A DNA stretch of 64,000 nucleotides. Source: Lepas anatifera (lineage: Eukaryota > Arthropoda > Thecostraca > Lepadidae). The stretch lies in assembly GCA_034440635.1 (NCBI GenBank), contig JAOTON010000330.1, positions 478,001-542,000 on the forward strand, given 5' to 3'. The notes under the pieces are model-generated. The model was given only the letters and a program-made list of their open reading frames with translations, made no database searches and had not been told where the DNA came from. This document shows positions 46,747-55,999 of this stretch, one piece after another (the stretch's first letter is position 1; every line of letters begins with the position of its first letter). The translations under genes and the position numbers were made by a program.

Positions 46747-46968
46747 TCGTGGTGCGGTAGGAGCCTCTTCCAGAAGGTGAAGGAGTTGTTTTCCCTTTTC
46801 AGACTTTTGTAACAGTTTTCTTGTTTCTTGGTTGAATTTCTTACTGAGTTTTTCAATAAATCCAGAAGCTTTTTTCTCATAGGTATCTGTTTCTTGTAAG
46901 AGATTCTTATGAGAAACAGATACCTATGAGAAAAAAGTTTCTGGATTTATTGAAAAACTGCTAAAAAT

Positions 46969-47718
46969 GTGCATGAATTTTGGTGGTTTCACTTCAACTC
47001 GGATGAGTACTTTCAACACAGTGGTCTTGCGATGGGTTCACCGTTAAGCCCAGTTGCTGCATGCCTATACATGGAATGGCTTGAAAAACATCATTACCTA
47101 GAGATAATGGGGTCAAATGTGATCTGGGCTCGATATGTCGATGACATATTAGTTGTAGTCCCCAATGATATGGACCTAGAAACTAAACTCAATCAACTAA
47201 ACTCAGTTGATCCAAAAATCCAGTTCACCATTGAAAAAGAACATCAGAGAACTCTAGCTTTCCTTGACACAGAGATTGTTAGGAGTGCCGAAGTTAAATT
47301 CAAAGTATATCGAAAGCCAACGAACAAGGAATGCTATGTACATTATTACTCAGGTCACAGTGATAGGGTGAAACGAGGAGTAGTATTAGGATTTTTTCTT
47401 AGGGCCTTCCGTATTTGTAGTGATGAATACCTGCAAGAAGAGATAGAACATGTTATGACCTCGTTCACGAAGCTAAAATATCCGAGAGGATTTCTGATAA
47501 ATATGAAAAAGAAAGCTCTAGATATAAGAAAACGATCCGCGAAATCCAACAAAAAGGAACAGATACGATGTGTTACGATACCTTACTCCAAACCAGCTGA
47601 AATTATTGCAAACAAACTTGAAGAAACGGGTTGCAAAGTAGCATTTTGTTCCGGTAAAAAACTTAGTAGCATCTTAGCGAAAAAGAAAGATCAGGTGACT
47701 CAGAACCAAAAAGTGTAG
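46969..47718 (+). pseudogene. PLE reverse transcriptase, truncated (right)
   Basis: Retains motif B (GLAMGSPLSPVAA), motif C (YVDD) and the downstream thumb region identical to the left copy, but lacks the fingers and motif A because of the internal deletion. It ends with the same TAG and five-A run as the left copy. Confidence 0.9.
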
Positions 47719-48026
47719 TGTACCAGGTGCCGTGCGGGTCGTGTACGAAATCGTACATAGGTGAAACAGGACGGGGTCTAAAAACAAGATTAAAAGAACA
47801 TAGAAGAGACCTTCGAAACAACTCAGAATTCAGTGCATTTGTCATACATTCCATGAAAACAAATCATCTACCAAACTGGGATAGAGCTAAAATTATAGCA
47901 GTTTGTAAAAACAAAGATAATAGGAAAGCTACAGAAGCAGCACATATAGCTAAAAATGATACTTTTAATCTTAGGCCAGGCTTCATGAAATGGGCAAAAT
48001 CTGCGGCTGTATTAGGAGTTGGTTAA
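47719..48026 (+). CDS. PLE GIY-YIG endonuclease domain (right)
   Basis: Protein identical to the left endonuclease domain at 45347-45655, including SYIGETGRGLKTRLKEH. Separated from the RT frame by the shared one-base lesion. Confidence 0.9.
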
Positions 48027-48296
48027 GCAAAGAGAGAGAAAAAAGTTTTATATAATAATAACAAAAATAATAATGATGATAAAATAAAAAAAGAACATTA
48101 TTTAAAACAGTGATAAGGCTAGATTGTCTCATATCAAAGCTTGCTTGTATACATTTTAGAATAATTCAAGAAGCATTATTGGAATATCCTCAAAAACGGT
48201 GCCTGTATATTTCTATCGCACGATAATTTTGCACAAAAAATCCAAACGATGAAACTGCTGAATGTCTTGATGACGGGTTCCTTATCCCTCCTACCA

Positions 48297-48339
48297 TAGA
48301 TGCTGAAGAAGACAATTTTTGTCGAAACGCGTTCATCTG
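48297..48339 (+). ncRNA. Hammerhead ribozyme motif, right PLE
   Basis: Stem I 5' UAGAUG (48297-48302), CUGAAGA (48303-48309, matches CUGANGA), an extra A, stem II GACA/UGUC with AUUUU loop (48311-48323), GAAA (48324-48327), a one-pair stem III C-G around GC, cleavage after GUU (48333), stem I 3' CAUCUG (48334-48339) forming six pairs including one U-G. Very short stem III is known in PLE hammerheads, which usually work best as dimers. Confidence 0.7.
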
Positions 48340-49012
48340 CCTGCTGTGTTGGTTTAAGTGTTAAAACATTTCTAACTTTGTCTTGTCGCTGTTGCACAGT
48401 TTAAGTAGAATTGCTGCCCAGCTATGTTTATTTTCTCACTCACTTAGTAATTTTATTAGTAGCTTTTAGGCGTACTTAATACTAAATTCGAAGAAATAGG
48501 GGCCAATAAATCGAAGACACTCAAACTGTAAATATGATTTAACCTGAAAAAATGGGCAGCGAAGTACTTGATAAAGTATCTGCGTTATCGTTAATGCCTT
48601 AAATATGCCTAAAATCGTGTATTTCTCGAAAAAATTGACTGTCACATTTCCGGTATCTAGGCGACAACTTTCTGCAAACTACTAACAATCAGCCCCACTG
48701 GGCTGCATGTTAAAATCTGGCAACTGTGACAGCGGTTTGCGGGTTTTCTGCAGCGGGGGTCCCTCGTTTTAGTAGAAACTGAACACAGTACCAATATTGT
48801 ATTACTAATGGTACGCTGTGCAATTGAAGAACAGAGCTGCTAAGTTAAAATATTCCCTACACGCTTCATTCTCTATTTCGAAAATATGGGGTTTGATCTT
48901 GAGCCATACAGTCAGGATCGCTATTTTGTCACAATTATGCACCTCAATTTTCGTAAATGTGTCACAAACTCCGGTAGCCGAGTTGGCAAGTTTCTGCACC
49001 TCTGGCTTCGGA

Positions 49013-49524
49013 TTTCTATATCAATTTCCGATGTGTTGTAGTTATTGTTAGCAAGCATGCTCTTGATGTGGTCGAACTCTGTGTGAACGGCGTCCCAAGA
49101 GGAGCAGGTCTTCAGTGCTCTCATTACAAAGGCTCTGATGACTCCTTTCTTGTATTTTGTTGGGCATTCGCCCAGTGCGTTTAAACACCGGCCACCGTCA
49201 GTTTTCTTCCGGTAAACCGACGTGGAGAAGAGACCCCCAGACATGTCTACATCGACATCCAAGAACGGGAGTCTCCCGTGCGCTCCAACCTCATACGTGA
49301 AGTTGAGGACAGAAGCGACTTGCATTTTCTTTTGCATTGCACAAAGATCGTCTTCTGAGTCAACTTTGACGAAAATATCGTCGATATATCTCTTGTAGAT
49401 GTACGGTGTCTTCTCAAGAGAGTTGAGAGCTTCTTCCTCCACGTGACACATATACGCTTGTGCGAAGAGTACACCGAGCGGGGACCCCATCGCCACACCG
49501 TCGACCTGGCGGTATATTTTTCCG
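49013..49524 (-). pseudogene. Penelope-like element C, reverse transcriptase half
   Basis: Minus strand: IYRQVDGVAMGSPLGVLFAQ (motif B), YKRYIDDIFVKVDSEDD (motif C, YIDD), GRLPFLDVDV, and a thumb region to EIDIEIR. Cut at 49012 by the hAT; the other half lies at 42739-43593. The 5' end is truncated at 49524, where a second PLE tail in plus orientation begins. Confidence 0.9.
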
Positions 49525-50078
49525 TCCGTCTAATCACACGCAGAACACCCACAACCGACAAATCACGCGGAAGGATCTGGTGGATAACGTGAAGATCATT
49601 GAGCAGGAGAGAGACCAGTGGAGATTGAAGATACTCGAGGCTGTTATAATCCGGGACAAGTACCTTGCGTTCAACACCCAGCGTGATTATCTGGGGATTT
49701 TCACGCTCTGCAGCACGAATACCTATGGTGCTGGCTGAGCGCGACTGGCTGTAAATTCGCCGGAAGAATAGGATGCCTCAAACGGTTTACGCGTGACACT
49801 GTATCTGCTTATATTATCCGAGTGTTTCAAAATATGCACTTAAAACTTTTATCTTTTAATTTTCACAGTGTAATGGATTTTTTCTATGTTCATATGCTTG
49901 ATAACGTTATTAAAATATAACGAAACCGGTTGCAGTTATGAACTTTATTCCTTATGACTATCATAGGAGATCTGATAGCCAATGAAAGCGCTGAAGTAAA
50001 GTCAGTGGTACCTAATTTAGAAAAGTTACAAAAGAAGCTCATCAACGCACGCAATGCATTCTTGTTCCATCATTCTTG

Positions 50079-50140
<62 letters not shown>
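49525..50140 (+). pseudogene. Penelope-like fragment, GIY-YIG end and 3' tail
   Basis: Reads NHTQNTHNRQITRKDLVDN and RLKILEAVIIRDKYLAFNTQ, like PLE C. Its 3' tail matches 42410-42738. It stands head-to-head with the RT half at 49524, suggesting template switching or inverted insertion. Confidence 0.8.
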
Positions 50141-50141
<1 letters not shown>

Positions 50142-50196
50142 AAGCGATGAAGTAAAGTCAGTGGTACGTAATTTAGAAAAGCTAGGGTTATCAACG

Positions 50197-50236
<40 letters not shown>

Positions 50237-50296
50237 TTGATAACCTTCTTTTGTAGCTTTTCTAAATTACGTACCACTGACTTTACTTCATCGCTT

Positions 50297-50343
<47 letters not shown>

Positions 50344-50374
50344 CAAGAATGATGGAATATCATTAATAAGGATG

Positions 50375-50432
<58 letters not shown>

Positions 50433-50442
50433 ATATATATAC
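50081..50442. repeat. (AT)n tracts with inverted PLE-tail hairpins
   Basis: Four AT tracts (about 50081-50139, 50199-50233, 50303-50341, 50378-50442) alternate with inverted copies of AGCGATGAAGTAAAGTCAGT and GTACGTAATTTAGAAAAGCT around the second tract. The whole block can fold into cruciforms. Confidence 0.9.
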
Positions 50443-50515
50443 CACCATATTGTTTTGTTTATACTTTAGTAGTGTTTGGAAATAAATACCACCCATTCAG
50501 TATGTGTTATTTTAA

Positions 50516-51529
50516 CACGCACCCCGCTGGGGTCCCTGGCGTGACGCGCCCCGCTGGGGGGCGAATTTCGCCCCCTCTGTATCTCATTTCCCAGGAAAGC
50601 TAAATAAAAATTATAGACGGCTGTTGAAAGCTCTTGACGAGACGAAGAGAAATCATACCAAATATTTTTATGTCGGGTCTGTATGTATCAAATGAGGTCA
50701 GTATAGGTCAAATAAGGTCCAATAGGCTTACAACAGTGCAGTGTACGTTTCCCCTCTAGATTTTTACTCAGCGAAGGTAGAGCAAATATTTATGCATCAT
50801 TTGATTCCTCTCATCGCGGCAAATCGAATTATGTATAATTTGACCTTGTTAGGTCAAACTGTGAAAATGACCTGACATCGAGCTAAGTCAAGGTCACAGT
50901 GTGACCTGGTATGGTCATGTTGCATATCAATCGACTACCCGTGACAAGATAAGACAATGCAAGCAAAATAGGAGCTTTATCTCAATTCAGTGACAAGTTA
51001 TTGGCAAAACAATCACTGTATGCTCATGTGACCTGACATGACCTTTGAGAGGTCAGATGGACAACAACTCAAATTTGGGGTCAAGATCGGGGTACGAATA
51101 CACCGTTTGAGCATTTTCAGCTTTATCTATCCCGTATTTATAAAAAACGAGCGCTTTCTATTGTTCCCCATATACTTATAGGGGGTGACAAAAACATTGA
51201 CCCCCCTTAGGCCAACAATATCAAAATTCCGAAAAAGCAGATTTGTAGAACCTAATGGCTTATCATATTGTAAAAATTTCAAACTGATCGGTTGGCTGAT
51301 GCTCTTAGGTGCCACTTCAAACTCGTGATTTTAGGTTTTGAGGTCGAGTCGCTTGACCTGGGATAGCTCCTTGGCCTGACATGACCTGACATAAAAAATT
51401 TGATGAGATGCGTAAAATTAATCAGCGATAAGGTACTGTAAGTTTCGTTGTTTTACGTCTCTTCGTTTTTGCATTATCCGGGGAAAATCAGGAGGAGGAA
51501 GGCGAATTTTGCCCCCAGCGGGGCTCGTG
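50516..51529. mobile_element. TTAA element E9
   Basis: TTAA at 50512-50515 and 51530-51533. Ends CACGCACCCCGCTGGGG and CCCCAGCGGGGCTCGTG, nearly perfect inverted repeats. AGGTCA/TGACCT motifs throughout, including AAGTCAAGGTCAC near 50885. Confidence 0.9.
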
Positions 51530-51533
51530 TTAA

Positions 51534-51603
51534 CAATGACGTTTGTGTAACAATTTTCTATCATGGCGATGATATATGTGACAGACTACTTTTTGCACCT
51601 CTG
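51534..51603 (-). mobile_element. hAT-like terminus fragment
   Basis: The minus strand begins CAGAGGTGCAAAAAGTAG at 51603, a variant of the CAGAGGTGCAGAAA terminus. It is cut by E9 on the other side. Confidence 0.6.
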
Positions 51604-51770
51604 GCGGCCGGGCTGGGGTACATGGGGGGTACATTTCAGGAGGTTTTTAGCTTTCCTCCAAGGAAATTTTGAGTTTCAAGACAAATGATACATTGAGTAC
51701 TGGGTTTTCCGGCATGCTTCAAAATTTGGCTATCTCAATTAAAATCCGGTTATAAAGGTTCCACATTCCC
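51604..51770 (+). mobile_element. AGGG-type MITE M7, right fragment
   Basis: Matches the right third of M6 (GGTACATTTCAGG, GGTTTTTAGCTTT, TTGGCTATCTCA) and ends TTCCACATTCCC before TTAA at 51771-51774. The left side is cut by the hAT terminus. Confidence 0.75.
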
Positions 51771-51774
51771 TTAA

Positions 51775-52800
51775 AGAGGAGTGTATCGCCTTATCTAATT
51801 CCAGACTCTGGTAGTCTATATTGAAAACAATGGATTTGGCCTTATTTCTGCTGCAAAAAGGCTAATAAGCCTAATATTTCGTTATTATTTAATTTTCCTC
51901 CGTTAGCATTACAAAACCTTCATATTAACGTGATATAAAATCAGCGTATGAGCTGGTAATGCTACATGTTTGAGCTGCGTAAAAAATGAATCGAATAAAA
52001 ATGAAGCGTTTTTAGCTCGAATAAATTACCATTGGGAACCAAAGAGACATCTTTCTTAAGAATTCCTGGGACATTTTTCTCTTTGGTTCTTGGGAACCAA
52101 ACATACACTTTATGTTTCTTGATATATTGAAACTTATTTCACGTTTCAAGCCAGTCAATAAAGCAAGTTATACGCATTTATAATCGACAGTAGCAGACTT
52201 ATGTTTAGCACGTTGGTTTTAAAGATGACCAAGCAAGAGAAATGTCTACGCAGCACCAGCAGCGGACCTTGACCATGACTCTACTTTCCTAAGATCGCCT
52301 CATAGCACGTAAACACCCGGAGGTAAGTCAGTACGGCTTAATTATTACCTCTTTTCTCTGCGAACGGTAATTTCGAGAAATGACAACAGGATGAAGACAT
52401 GTCGATCAAGTGGTCTCTCGGCACGCTGTATCACATGGCTATTTCAATTCAAATTGCATTATCAGGGTGAGTTCATTTTCCACTACAAGTGCCGCATTAC
52501 CTTTAAGCCCAAATAACTAAGTGACTGAGTACTCCTAATACTGTTGGACTAATTGTGCCAGCAAACGAATCTTTCTCCTTTGAATAAGAAGCGAGTCTTG
52601 AATTCGTTACAAATCATTGAGAAGCGCCCAATTCTAAAGAACCCTTCCATTCAACAATGATCGTTCTAATAATATTCGCTGAAGAGCCCAAACAACTGGT
52701 GCAACATGGGCAAGCGGGACAGCCGTTGAGTTCAGGGGACTTCCTTTGACCACGGAACACAAAGATGTCTACACTCAATGCTTCCGGCTCCGGACTTACC
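51775..52800. other. Unique-looking DNA; possible decayed MITE at 52430-52505
   Basis: Near 52495 GTGCCGCATTACCTTTAAG resembles a mutated AGGG-type right end. Otherwise no gene seen until the exon candidate at 52801. Confidence 0.4.
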
Positions 52801-52852
52801 TTCTTGGCTTCCATAGACACGATGCCACCGTTGGTCAGAATGCGCACGGACC
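52801..52852 (-). CDS. Candidate small host exon
   Basis: Minus strand: a pyrimidine-rich CTTCTCTGCACTTGGCAG (AG at 52854-52853) precedes, and the consensus donor AAG/GTAAGTCC follows (GT at 52800-52799). The 52-base exon can read SVRILTNGGIVSMEAKK, ending at phase 0, which is the phase at which the PH exon at 24560 opens. An ATG inside (MEAKK) could alternatively be a translation start. Single copy in the window. Family not recognised from 17 residues. Confidence 0.4.
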
Positions 52853-53020
52853 TGCCAAGTGCAGAGAAGATTTGGTGAGCAGGCTTAAGGCTTATCGGCC
52901 ATTGCTGGGACAGGAAGCAGGCCGTTTCATGGTGGATAACGGGCAACAGAGCAACAGGAGAACAAGGGGGCTCGGCTGACAGCAGTGTAGTAGGTGTGAG
53001 GGGGGGGCTCCACAGACATC

Positions 53021-55050
53021 AGAACACGTGGAGAGGGGGCTCAGTGGACAGCATATTAACACGTGGAGATGGCGCTCAGCGGACAGCAGAACAACACGTG
53101 GAGAGGGGGCTCAGTGGACAGCAGAACAACGCGTGGAGAATGGGCTCAGAGGACAGCAGAACAACACGTGGAGTGGGGGTTCAGCGGACAGCAGAACAAC
53201 ACGTGGAGAGGGGCTCAGTGGACAGCAGAACAACACGTGGAGAATGGGCTCAGCGGACAGCAGAACAACACGTGGAGAGGGGGCTCAGTGGACAGCAGAG
53301 CAACACGTGGAGAATGGGCTCAGAGGACAGCAGAACAACACGTGGAGAGGGGGCTCAGTGGACAGCAGAGCAACACGTGGAGAATGGGCTCAGAGGACAG
53401 CAGAGCAACACGTGGAGAGGGGGCTCAGTGGACAGCAGAACAACACGTGGAGAATGGGCTCAGAGGACAGCAGAACAACACGTGGAGTGGGGGTTCAGCG
53501 GACAGCAGAACAACACGTGGAGAGGGGCTCAGTGGACAGCAGAACAACACGTGGAGAATGGGCTCAGCGGACAGCAGAACAACACGTGGAGAATGGGCTC
53601 AGCGGACAGCAGAACAACACGTGGAGAATGGGCTCAGCGGACAGCAGAACAACACGTGGAGAATGGGCTCAGAGGACAGCAGAACAACACGTGGAGAATG
53701 GGCTCAGAGGACAGCAGAACAACACGTGGAGTGGGGGTTCAGCGGACAGCAGAACAACACGTGGAGAGGGGCTCAGTGGACAGCAGAACAACACGTGGAG
53801 AATGGGCTCAGCGGACAGCAGAACAACACGTGGAGAATGGGCTCAGCGGACAGCAGAACAACACGTGGAGAATGGGCTCAGCGGACAGCAGAACAACACG
53901 TGGAGAATGGGCTCAGAGGACAGCAGAACAACACGTGGAGTGGGGGTTCAGCGGACAGCAGAACAACACGTGGAGAGGGGCTCAGCGGACAGCATAACAA
54001 CACGTGGAGAGGGGGCTCAGTGGACAGCAGAACAACACGTGGAGAGGGGGCTCAGCGGACAGCATAACAACACGTGGAGAGGGGGCTCAGTGGACAGCAT
54101 AACAACACGTGGAGAGGAGCTCAGCGGACAGCATAACAACACGTGGAGAGGGGCTCAGCGGACAGCATAACACGTGGAGAGGGGCTCAGTGGACAGCAGA
54201 ACAACGCGTGGAGAATGGGCTCAGAGGACAGCAGAACAACACGTGGAGTGGGGGTTCAGCGGACAGCAGAACAACACGTGGAGAGGGGCTCAGTGGACAG
54301 CAGAACAACACGTGGAGAGGGGGCTCAGTGGACAGCAGAACAACACGTGGAGAGGGGGGCTCAGTGGACAGCAGAGCAACACGTGGAGAATGGGCTCAGA
54401 GGACAGCAGAACAACACGTGGAGAGGGGGCTCAGTGGACAGCATAACAACACGTGGAGAGGGGGCTCAGTGGACAGCAGAACAACACGTGGAGAATGGGC
54501 TCAGAGGACAGCAGAACAACACGTGGAGTGGGGGTTCAGCGGACAGCAGAACAACACGTGGAGAGGGGCTCAGTGGACAGCAGAACAACACGTGGAGAAT
54601 GGGCTCAGCGGACAGCAGAACAACACGTGGAGAATGGGCTCAGCGGACAGCAGAACAACACGTGGAGAATGGGCTCAGCGGACAGCATAACAACACGTGG
54701 AGAGGGGGCTCAGTGAACAGCAGAACAACACGTGGAGAGGGGCTCAGCGGACAGCATAACAACACGTGGAGAGGGGGCTCAGTGGACAGCAGAGCAACAC
54801 GTGGAGAGGGGGCTCAGTGGACAGCAGAACAACACGTGGAGAATGGGCTCAGAGGACAGCAGAACAACACGTGGAGTGGGGGGTTCAGCGGACAGCAGAA
54901 CAACACCTGGAGAGGGGCTCAGCGGACAGCATAACAACACGTGAAGAGGGGGCTCAGTGGACAGCAGAACAACACGTGGAGAGGGGGCTCAGCGGACAGC
55001 AGAACAACACGTGGAGAGGGGGCTCAGCGGACAGCAGTGTAATGGGTGAG
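53021..55050 (+). repeat. 35-bp minisatellite with an E-box (CACGTG) per unit
   Basis: About 55-60 units of AACAACACGTGGAGAATGGG then CTCAGCGGACAGCAG, 34-35 bases long, with variants (GAGAGGGGGCTCAGTGG, GAGTGGGGGTTCAGCGG). Nearly all keep CACGTG; a few have CGCGTG or CACCTG. Because 35 is not a multiple of three and the unit lacks stops, all three plus frames stay open for hundreds of codons (up to 380); these are not genes. It lies just upstream (minus sense) of the exon candidate at 52801-52852. Confidence 0.97.
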
Positions 55051-55105
55051 TATGGGGGGAGGGGCTAAGCAGACAGTACAACAGCAAGTGCTCAGCTAAC
55101 AGAAG

Positions 55106-55295
55106 TAATAATAATAATTGTTGGGGTTTAACGACGCACCAACTGCCAAGGTCATACGGCGTCGCCAACTCTCATCCTGTTGGGAGGAATTTGGTGGATC
55201 AGATCAACTTATTCCGAGGCTCCGCCGTTCCTGGCACCCGGGACCGTTGGCTTAGAAGACAGGGAGCCAACTATCCACTAAGCCATACATTCCCC
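55106..55295 (-). mobile_element. tRNA-derived SINE, fuller copy
   Basis: 13-base TSDs CAGCTAACAGAAG (55093-55105) and CAGCTAATAGAAG (55296-55308). Minus sense: A-box-like TGGCTTAGTGGATAGTTGG, a decayed B box in GGTCCCGGGTGCCAGG, body, GTCGTTAAACCCC, and a (TAA)n tail. Same family as 31612-31763. Confidence 0.9.
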
Positions 55296-55999
55296 CAGCT
55301 AATAGAAGAGCTATTGGTGGACAAGAAAGTAGAGGGTAGGGGGAGCTAAGCTAACTTTTATCATCCATTCAGTGACCCCACAACCAGCACCCGTTAACAC
55401 CCACACTGGAGAGGGGTCTGGCACTAACGCGCACCGGAGGGGGCCTGGTAGGCCCCCAAAGATCTCGGAAACTAAGAGACTTAGAAAAACGCCAATTGTA
55501 GGGTGGGTGGGGCCTATAGTGATCTACATCAAGGCCAATTTTAATTGACCTAGGTCAATGTCTTCAAGGTCAAATGAAGTCATAAATGTCAACTACCAGC
55601 CATACTGGGAACCTGTTTGGAAATGCCGTGATTATGCGGGAAAAGACGGGAACAAGCTAAAGGCAGACCAGGGTCATAGAGGGAAGCTCGCAAAGAATAT
55701 TTCTCACAATTTTGAGGTCAAGGTCATTGACAGTCATTGACCTATGAGATCATAATATGGTATACTACCTATAATGTACGCTATGACTGCCACTACAGCA
55801 ACTGTTTAGCGGGAAATAAAGATTGACCTTTCCCAATGACCTTTGACCTTGACTTTGCATTGGGGTAAATTAACAATGACGTCATAGCATAAGATACGTC
55901 AGACCGGGTAACGCCATTTGACCGAAAGCACTGGGGCCAATGACCTTGAAAATGCTGATATGACCTCGACCTGTGACCTTTGACCTCGACCTTTAAGTT

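Larger units (their letters stand above)
44985..46905 (-). mobile_element. Penelope-like element, left member of head-to-head pair
   Basis: An 11-base TSD, AACATTTCTAA, occurs at 44974-44984 and 48365-48375 around the whole pair. This copy is the longer, running from MRKK...FIEKLSKKF near 46880 through RT, GIY-YIG and a ~300-base 3' region with a hammerhead. It lacks the RT amino end, so it is 5'-truncated. Confidence 0.9.
46906..48364 (+). mobile_element. Penelope-like element, right member of head-to-head pair
   Basis: Inverted, nearly identical copy of the left member. It carries a ~440-base internal deletion (junction GAAAAACTG/CTAAAAATG near 46960) and a one-base deletion near 46995. 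The two members meet at a short palindromic TAAGAGATTCTTA. Confidence 0.9.
43602..49004. mobile_element. hAT-like element inserted in a PLE and itself carrying a PLE pair
   Basis: TIRs CAGAGGTGCAGAAA and TTTCTGCACCTCTG. 8-bp TSD TCTTCGGA (43594-43601) and GCTTCGGA (49005-49012), one mismatch. Joining the flanks restores PLE coding order. Without the inner PLE pair (44985-48364) the hAT would be about 2.0 kb, and both of its halves have homologues at 16250-17486 and 5741-6530. No transposase recognised. Confidence 0.9.

Noticed and set aside
53028..54170. 380-codon repetitive protein frame (and two parallel ~330-codon frames)
   Set aside because: All three plus frames of the 35-bp satellite are open because the unit length is not a multiple of three and it lacks stops.
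53021..55050. CRISPR-like regular array
   Set aside because: Units are contiguous with no unique spacers and the context is animal DNA.
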